A DNA stretch of 49,022 nt from JBBRVP01 sp038246785 (GTDB taxonomy: Bacteria; Actinomycetota; Actinomycetes; Jiangellales; Jiangellaceae), in the NCBI GenBank assembly GCA_038246785.1, contig JBBRVP010000022.1, positions 1 through 49,022 of the forward strand. The letters run 5' to 3'. Both the position numbers and the translations under genes were made by a program. This document shows positions 44,662 through 49,022 of the stretch, piece after piece (the first letter of the stretch is position 1; each line of letters opens with the position of its first letter). The notes beneath the pieces are model-generated. The model searched no databases, was not told where the DNA came from, and saw nothing but the letters and a program-made list of their open reading frames with translations.

Positions 44662-46035
44662 TCAGTCCGCAGGCACCTGCTCCCGCTGCTCGACGGCGAG
44701 CGGTGGCGTGGCGACGAACTCGATGGCCGCGAGCACCACCAGCAGCACGATCGCGATGCCGACGACCAGGCCGACGGTGGGCCGGTCGGCGAAGACGTAG
44801 GCCAGTGCAGCGAGGGCCGCGGCCGCGATCCGCAAGCCCCGCCTGTGCTCCCAGACCCAGCCGCCGACCGGCCCGGTGCGCCACCCGTGCCGCTCGGCAC
44901 CCGTCCGCGCCGAGCCGAGCGTCCCGGCCAGCCACGCCCGGGTGCGCACCGCACTGGGAGATTCACCGGTGAGGACGGCGGCGGCGGCGAGCACGAGGGC
45001 GAGCACCAGGACGGTGCGCAGCGAGACGCGCAGGAACCTCACGAGCGCGTCGAAGACGGCGCCGGCGGCGGCGGAGTCGACGCTCCCGGGGAGGGCGTGC
45101 AGGTAGTAGGTCCGCCCGACCGTGAGGGCCACGCCGAGCAGCAGCATCGAGGTCGCAACGCCGAGCAGGCCGGCCACGAGAGCGCGCCGCGGACGCCGGG
45201 CGACGTACGCCCCGAGCACCAGCAAACCGACCGCGAGCACCGGCAGCCATCCACCGAGCGCTTCGAGCAGCCGGAACCCGGTCTGCGCCTTACCCAGGTC
45301 GGCCGACTGGAAGATGACGAACGTCGCGTCGACGGTCGGGATCCGGCTGGCCAGCTCGAGTCCGTTGTCGACCAGGCTGGCCTTGACCGCGTTGATCAAC
45401 GTGGCGAGCCGCACCGACACGGCGCCGTCGGTGACGGTCACCGCCCCGCCCTGGTTGCCGGTGAGCGCCGCCACCAGCTCTTGGTGCGCGACGCGGTTGG
45501 CCTGCTCCCACGCTGTGGCGAAGACGTCGCTGCGTACCAGCCCGTCCACCTTGTCGCCGACGAAGCCCTGCACGCCCTGGGCGATCGGCCCCTTCAGCGT
45601 AGTCAGGGCCGCAGCCGCGCGGGGCGCGACGTCCCGCTGCTGCAGCCCCGCGGCCAGCTCGTCGACGAGGCCCGCGACGTCGAGCCGGCTGAAGATCTCG
45701 TTGGTGATCCGCCTGGCCACGGCGTCCTGGACGGCGGGGTCCTTGGCCAGCGGTGCCACCGTGTCGACGTAGGTGCCAGTGCTGCCGACCATGCGCGACG
45801 CCCACACCGAGGCCACCGACAGCGGGGCGAGCAGCACCGCGAGCGCGACGAGCAGGACGGCGAGCGGCGTACGCCAGCGACCAGTTCGGCGGACGGCCCG
45901 GGCGGCCTCTGGATCGGCCTCCTCCAGGTGGCGGCGCAGCTCTTCGTTCTCTGCGCGCAGGCGTTCCACCTCCGCGGCGGCCGCCGGGCCGTCGGCAGGT
46001 TCCTCCGGGGGCTGCTGCGGTCCGGCCTGCTCCAC
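44662..46035 (-). CDS. Multi-pass membrane protein with an N-terminal coiled coil
   Basis: GTG 46035 was chosen because AGGGGAG precedes it by about 5 nt. The 457-residue protein has a short coiled coil (VERLRAENEELRRHLEEAD), a membrane helix (LAVLLVALAVLLAPLSVASV), a roughly 200-residue extracytoplasmic domain (YVDTVAPLAKDPAVQDAVAR, KVDGLVRSDVFATAWEQANR) and about five further helices at the C terminus. The layout matches actinobacterial integral membrane proteins of unknown function. Divergent from the small membrane protein at 46142. Confidence 0.78.
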   Translation of the reverse strand: MEQAGPQQPPEEPADGPAAAAEVERLRAENEELRRHLEEADPEAARAVRRTGRWRTPLAVLLVALAVLLAPLSVASVWASRMVGSTGTYVDTVAPLAKDPAVQDAVARRITNEIFSRLDVAGLVDELAAGLQQRDVAPRAAAALTTLKGPIAQGVQGFVGDKVDGLVRSDVFATAWEQANRVAHQELVAALTGNQGGAVTVTDGAVSVRLATLINAVKASLVDNGLELASRIPTVDATFVIFQSADLGKAQTGFRLLEALGGWLPVLAVGLLVLGAYVARRPRRALVAGLLGVATSMLLLGVALTVGRTYYLHALPGSVDSAAAGAVFDALVRFLRVSLRTVLVLALVLAAAAVLTGESPSAVRTRAWLAGTLGSARTGAERHGWRTGPVGGWVWEHRRGLRIAAAALAALAYVFADRPTVGLVVGIAIVLLVVLAAIEFVATPPLAVEQREQVPAD

Positions 46036-46141
46036 GCGACTCCCCTGCTCTCGGCTGTTCTGCCCGCCATGGTCCCGAGCCAGGCCGCCGGCAGCGTCAC
46101 CCGTAGCGGGTGGGTGTCGGGCCGCCGGTAGTGTCGCGGAC

Positions 46142-46357
46142 ATGGCGAAGCAGTGGAGCGAGTTCACGACGGCCCAGCGGACCGGCGTCGTGGCGGCGGG
46201 TGCGCTCGAGCTGGCGTTGACGCTGACCGCCGCCGTCGACCTCGTCCACCGTCCGGCGGAGCAGGTCCGCGGGCCCAAGCTGGCGTGGTGGCCGCTGCTG
46301 CTCGTGCAGCCGATCGGGCCCGTCGGCTACCTGCTGGTGGGACGACGCAGCGACTGA
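46142..46357 (+). CDS. Small two-helix membrane protein (PLDc_N-like)
   Basis: A 71-residue protein: MAKQWSEFTTAQRTGVVAAG, one helix (ALELALTLTAAVDLV), the RGPKLAWWPLLLVQPIGPVG second helix and a basic end (YLLVGRRSD). The W-x-hydrophobic-P-G pattern fits the phospholipase D N-terminal-like (PLDc_N) small membrane family. TAGTGT (46129-46134) lies 7 nt before the ATG, suggesting a leaderless transcript. Its last 31 nt overlap the 3' end of the convergent mutase gene. Confidence 0.72.
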   Translation: MAKQWSEFTTAQRTGVVAAGALELALTLTAAVDLVHRPAEQVRGPKLAWWPLLLVQPIGPVGYLLVGRRSD

Positions 46358-48363
46358 CCGGACGGCCCGACCGGCTCCAGCGGCGGCAGGTCTTGGGCCC
46401 GGCGCACCTCCTCGACGATCTGGCCGATGATGTCGGTGAGCCCGTAGTCCTTGGGCGTGAAGACCGCGGCCACCCCGGACGCGCGCAGGGCTGCCGCGTC
46501 GGCCTCGGGGACGATGCCGCCGACGACGACCGGGACGTCACCCAGCCCGGCCGCGCGCAGCCCGTCGAGCACCTGGGGGACAAGCGCCATGTGCGAACCG
46601 GAGAGGATCGACAGCCCGACGCAGTGCACGTCCTCCTGCACGGCGGCGGCGACGATCTGCTCCGGTGTCAGCCGGATGCCCTGATAAGCCACCTCGAAGC
46701 CGCAGTCGCGGGCACGTACCGCGATCTGCTCGGCGCCGTTGGAGTGCCCGTCCAGGCCAGGCTTGCCGACCAGCAGGCGCAGCCGGCCACCGAGCTCCTC
46801 CCCGGTGCGTTCCACCGCCGCGTGCACGGCCTCCACGGCCTCGTCGCCTCCGGCGCCGACCGCTCCGGACACGCCGGTGGGCGCGCGGTACTCCCCGAAC
46901 GTCGCCCGCAAGGCATCGGCCCACTCGCCCGTCGTGACGCCGGCCTGGGCGCAGGCGATCGTGACGTCCATGAGGTTGGCCGACGTCGCGGCCGCCGCCC
47001 GCAGCCGGTGCAGTGCTGCCTCGGCGGCCGCGGGGTCGCGCTCCTGCCGCCACCGCTGCACCGAGGCCACCACAGCAGCCTCGGCCGCCGGGTCGACGCT
47101 CAGCACGGCCGTCGACAGGTCGGCGGTGAGCGGCGAGGGCTCCGTGGTCGTGAAGCGGTTGACGCCGACGACCACGTCCTCGCCGGACTCGATCCGTCGG
47201 CGCCGGTCGGCGAGGGAGGCCACCAGCGAGCTCTTGAGGTAGCCGCTCTCCACAGCGGCCAGGGCACCGCCCATCTCCTGCACCCGCTCGATCTCCGCCC
47301 GCGCCTGCTCGACCAGGGCGGCCACCCCGGCCTCCACCACGTGCGACCCGTCGAAGAGGTCCGCGTGCTCGAGCAGGTCGGACTCGTAGGCCAGCACCTG
47401 CTGGATGCGCAGCGACCACTGCTGGTCCCAGGGACGCGGCAGCCCGAGCGCCTCGTTCCAGGCCGGCAGCTGCACCGCGCGCGCCCGGGCGTCCCTGCTC
47501 AGCGTCACGGCGAGCATCTCCAGCACGATGCGCTGGACGTTGTTCTCCGGCTGGGACTCGGTGAGCCCGAGCGAGTTGACCTGCACGCCGTAGCGGAAGC
47601 GGCGCTGCCGGGGGTCGGTCACGCCGTAGCGGTCGCGCGTGATCTCGTCCCAGAGCCGCACGAACGCCCGCATCTTGCACAGCTCCTCGACGAAGCGGAC
47701 GCCGGCGTTGACGAAGAAGGAGATCCGCCCGACGACCTCGCCGAAGCGTTCCGGGGCCAGGTGCCCGGCGTCGCGGACGGCGTCGAGGACGGCGATCGCG
47801 GTGCACATGGCGTACGCCAGCTCCTGCACCGGCGTGGCACCGGCCTCCTGGAGGTGGTAGCTGCAGACGTTGATCGGGTTCCAGCGCGGGGCGTGCTCGA
47901 CGCACCAGGTCACCATGTCGGTGACCAGCCGCAGCGAGGGGGCGGGCGGGAAGACGTACGTGCCGCGCGAGAGGTACTCCTTGATGATGTCGTTCTGCGT
48001 GGTGCCGGCCAGCTGCGCGACGTCGGCGCCCTGCTCCTCGGCCACGGCGACGTAGCAGGCGAGCAGCCACATCGCCGTAGCGTTGATCGTCATCGAGGTG
48101 TTGGCCTCGGCCAGCGGGATCCCCTCGAAGAGCCGCCGTAGGTCGCCAAGGTGGGCCACCGGCACCCCGACCTTGCCGACCTCGCCGCGGGCCAACACGT
48201 GGTCGGGGTCGTAGCCGGTCTGCGTGGGAAGGTCGAAGGCGACCGACAGGCCGGTCTGGCCCTTGCCGAGGTTGCGCCGGAACAGCGCGTTGGACTCCGC
48301 CGGGCTGGAGTGCCCGGCGTAGGTCCGCATCACCCACGGCTTGTCCCGCTCGGGCTGCTGCAC
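46327..48363 (-). CDS. ecm: Ethylmalonyl-CoA mutase (single-chain, B12-dependent)
   Basis: Rearranges (2R)-ethylmalonyl-CoA to (2S)-methylsuccinyl-CoA. The 678-residue protein is a methylmalonyl-CoA mutase-family barrel (WVMRTYAGHSSPAESNALF, FDLPTQTGYDPDH, IIKEYLSRGTYVFPP, NNVQRIVLEML) joined to a C-terminal cobalamin-binding domain with GKPGLDGHSNGAEQIAVRA (DxHxxG), LSILSGSH and VVVGGIVPEAD. RTYAGHS and LSRGTYVFPP are Ecm/MeaA-type motifs, unlike the Tyr/Arg signature of methylmalonyl-CoA mutase. GTG 48363 has GAGGAGG upstream; a longer upstream frame lacks similarity. With Ccr and the epimerase it completes the core of the pathway. Confidence 0.94.
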   Translation of the reverse strand: MQQPERDKPWVMRTYAGHSSPAESNALFRRNLGKGQTGLSVAFDLPTQTGYDPDHVLARGEVGKVGVPVAHLGDLRRLFEGIPLAEANTSMTINATAMWLLACYVAVAEEQGADVAQLAGTTQNDIIKEYLSRGTYVFPPAPSLRLVTDMVTWCVEHAPRWNPINVCSYHLQEAGATPVQELAYAMCTAIAVLDAVRDAGHLAPERFGEVVGRISFFVNAGVRFVEELCKMRAFVRLWDEITRDRYGVTDPRQRRFRYGVQVNSLGLTESQPENNVQRIVLEMLAVTLSRDARARAVQLPAWNEALGLPRPWDQQWSLRIQQVLAYESDLLEHADLFDGSHVVEAGVAALVEQARAEIERVQEMGGALAAVESGYLKSSLVASLADRRRRIESGEDVVVGVNRFTTTEPSPLTADLSTAVLSVDPAAEAAVVASVQRWRQERDPAAAEAALHRLRAAAATSANLMDVTIACAQAGVTTGEWADALRATFGEYRAPTGVSGAVGAGGDEAVEAVHAAVERTGEELGGRLRLLVGKPGLDGHSNGAEQIAVRARDCGFEVAYQGIRLTPEQIVAAAVQEDVHCVGLSILSGSHMALVPQVLDGLRAAGLGDVPVVVGGIVPEADAAALRASGVAAVFTPKDYGLTDIIGQIVEEVRRAQDLPPLEPVGPSGQSLRRPTSR

Positions 48364-48407
48364 GCGTCCTCCTCGGTGCCGTCGTCCTCGGTGGCCGGCC
48401 TGCCGCG

Positions 48408-48413
48408 AGCGTA
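48408..48413 (-). promoter_or_regulatory. Putative -10 hexamer upstream of ecm
   Basis: On the minus strand TGCCTACGCTCGC contains TACGCT, a TANNNT-type hexamer about 45 nt before the GTG and upstream of the GAGGAGG site. No strong -35 is seen. The rest of the 288-bp divergent gap (48364-48651) shows no gene. Confidence 0.3.
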
Positions 48414-48651
48414 GGCACGTCCGGTCGGCCCGAGACGGCGTCGTGACGCGCTTCACCCTGCGGCGTCCCTCACATACCGCCTCGCCTCCCATGGGCGGCC
48501 CATGATCCCCACCCTCCGCAGATCGTGTGCAGGCGGACACGCAGCGGGGCGGTGGGGCCGAAACCGTATCCGCCGCCGCGGAGCCCCCTCCTCCAGGCGT
48601 CCAGCACCGCCGGCTCCCACGGGGGGGCCAACAAAGCCCAGGAGTCGCGCC

Positions 48652-49022
48652 ATGTCCGGTACCGAAACCATCAGGACGACCGCCGCACCACGCGGCATCC
48701 GCGCGCACCCCCGCCTCGTCGCGGTCGGGGGGGCTGCCGCGGCCGTCACGATCGCCGTCGGCGCGGCCGTGTTCGTCACCTGGCCGACGACGCACCCAGT
48801 GGCGCCCCACAGAGTCGTGCTGCAAGCTCCGGCACCAGCAGCCCCCGTCTCGCCGCTCGTCGCCGAGCACGAGGCAGCCGTCGGCGCCGCCAAGTCCGAC
48901 GCCGCCGCCGGGTTGGCGGCCTGGGGCCTGCGTTACCAGGGCGAGGCCGAGCAGGGCAGCGCCGCTGTGGCCCCCGTCTCGCCGCTCGTCGCCGAGCACG
49001 AGGCAGCCGCCGGCGCCGCCAA
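48652..49022 (+). CDS. Membrane-anchored tandem-repeat protein (3' end outside the window)
   Basis: ATG 48652, preceded by AGGAG, opens a frame that runs off the window edge after 123 codons. Residues 1-20 are polar and basic (MSGTETIRTTAAPRGIRAHP), residues 21-44 form one membrane helix, and the external part starts a 43-residue repeat: APVSPLVAEHEAA occurs at 64 and again at 107, separated by KSDAAAGLAAWGLRYQGEAE and a short link. The first two copies are nearly identical in DNA. No family is recognised. It could be a surface or secreted protein, the helix being a signal anchor. Confidence 0.65.
   Translation, partial: MSGTETIRTTAAPRGIRAHPRLVAVGGAAAAVTIAVGAAVFVTWPTTHPVAPHRVVLQAPAPAAPVSPLVAEHEAAVGAAKSDAAAGLAAWGLRYQGEAEQGSAAVAPVSPLVAEHEAAAGAA
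48841..49022 (+). repeat. 129-bp direct repeat (43 codons) at the window edge
   Basis: The segment at 48841-48892 (starting GCCCCCGTCTCGCCG) recurs at 48970-49022 with one visible difference (GTC to GCC). The period of 129 bp is in frame. Whether there are more copies cannot be seen here. Confidence 0.8.

Noticed and set aside
48430..48650. Possible c-di-AMP (ydaO-type) riboswitch in the leader of the repeat protein, because of GGGCCGAAACCG and a GC-rich leader before a membrane/secreted protein
   Set aside because: The following conserved segments of the ydaO motif could not be matched, and no convincing pairing was found by eye.
48364..48999. N-terminal extension of ethylmalonyl-CoA mutase in the same frame
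   Set aside because: The GTG at 48363 has a strong GAGGAGG site; the upstream frame has no mutase similarity and is antisense to the repeat-protein gene.

Overview
The window is about 49 kb of very GC-rich chromosomal DNA from an actinobacterium. The evidence is overwhelming G/C at third codon positions, many GTG starts, apparently leaderless promoters (TANNNT hexamers 6-8 nt before the start codon), a mycobacterial/streptomycete GlgE pathway operon, NucS in the place of MutS/MutL, and a Scy/FilP-like coiled-coil protein. The gene order (glgP / glgE-treS-mak-glgB, thioredoxin-TPR, IcmA-type mutase, meaB-atoB, epimerase, coiled-coil protein, nucS, 3-hydroxybutyryl-CoA dehydrogenase) resembles, from memory, a long conserved block in Streptomyces. 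The species cannot be named from sequence alone; it does not look like Streptomyces itself.

Layout. 1-1.3 kb: an inverted repeat, a truncated cupin remnant and a P-loop kinase-like gene. 1.2-11.5 kb: alpha-glucan metabolism, with glgP divergent from the tightly packed glgE-treS-mak-glgB operon; the spacer carries palindromic GGGGTCCCC repeats. 11.5-17.5 kb (minus strand): an AAA ATPase with an unassigned N-terminal half, an LLM flavin oxidoreductase overlapping an ATP-grasp-like protein, two tiny ORFs, a pterin dehydratase-glyoxalase fusion and a thioredoxin-TPR protein. 17.8-19.5 kb: isobutyryl-CoA mutase-type large subunit. 19.7-28.6 kb: an ABC export operon (two roughly 1,030-residue FtsX-like permeases and two ATPases, every junction a 4-nt overlap), bounded by an intact cyclic-nucleotide-binding-domain gene on one side and a decayed copy on the other. 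One permease carries a single-base frameshift.

28.6-32.8 kb: meaB, acetyl-CoA acetyltransferase, methylmalonyl/ethylmalonyl-CoA epimerase and crotonyl-CoA carboxylase/reductase. With the tandem-duplicated 3-hydroxybutyryl-CoA dehydrogenase (37.8-39.6 kb) and ethylmalonyl-CoA mutase (46.3-48.4 kb), these supply much of the front half of the ethylmalonyl-CoA pathway and of extender-unit (ethylmalonyl/methylmalonyl-CoA) supply. 32.9-36.0 kb: a polar-growth-type coiled-coil protein and an asparagine-synthetase-like ATPase that lacks the glutaminase cysteine. 36.1-37.6 kb: two overlapping alpha/beta hydrolases, then 62-bp palindromic tandem repeats. 39.7-46.4 kb: nucS, an ABC-2 exporter with a coupled NarL-type two-component system, a DUF2071 protein and two membrane proteins. 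48.65 kb to the end: the start of a membrane-anchored protein built of 43-residue repeats, cut by the window edge.

Most of the content is housekeeping or conserved actinobacterial metabolism. The less explained parts are the FtsX-type export operon with its flanking cNMP-domain genes, the AsnB-like protein, the families of palindromic intergenic repeats, and the repeat protein at the right edge.
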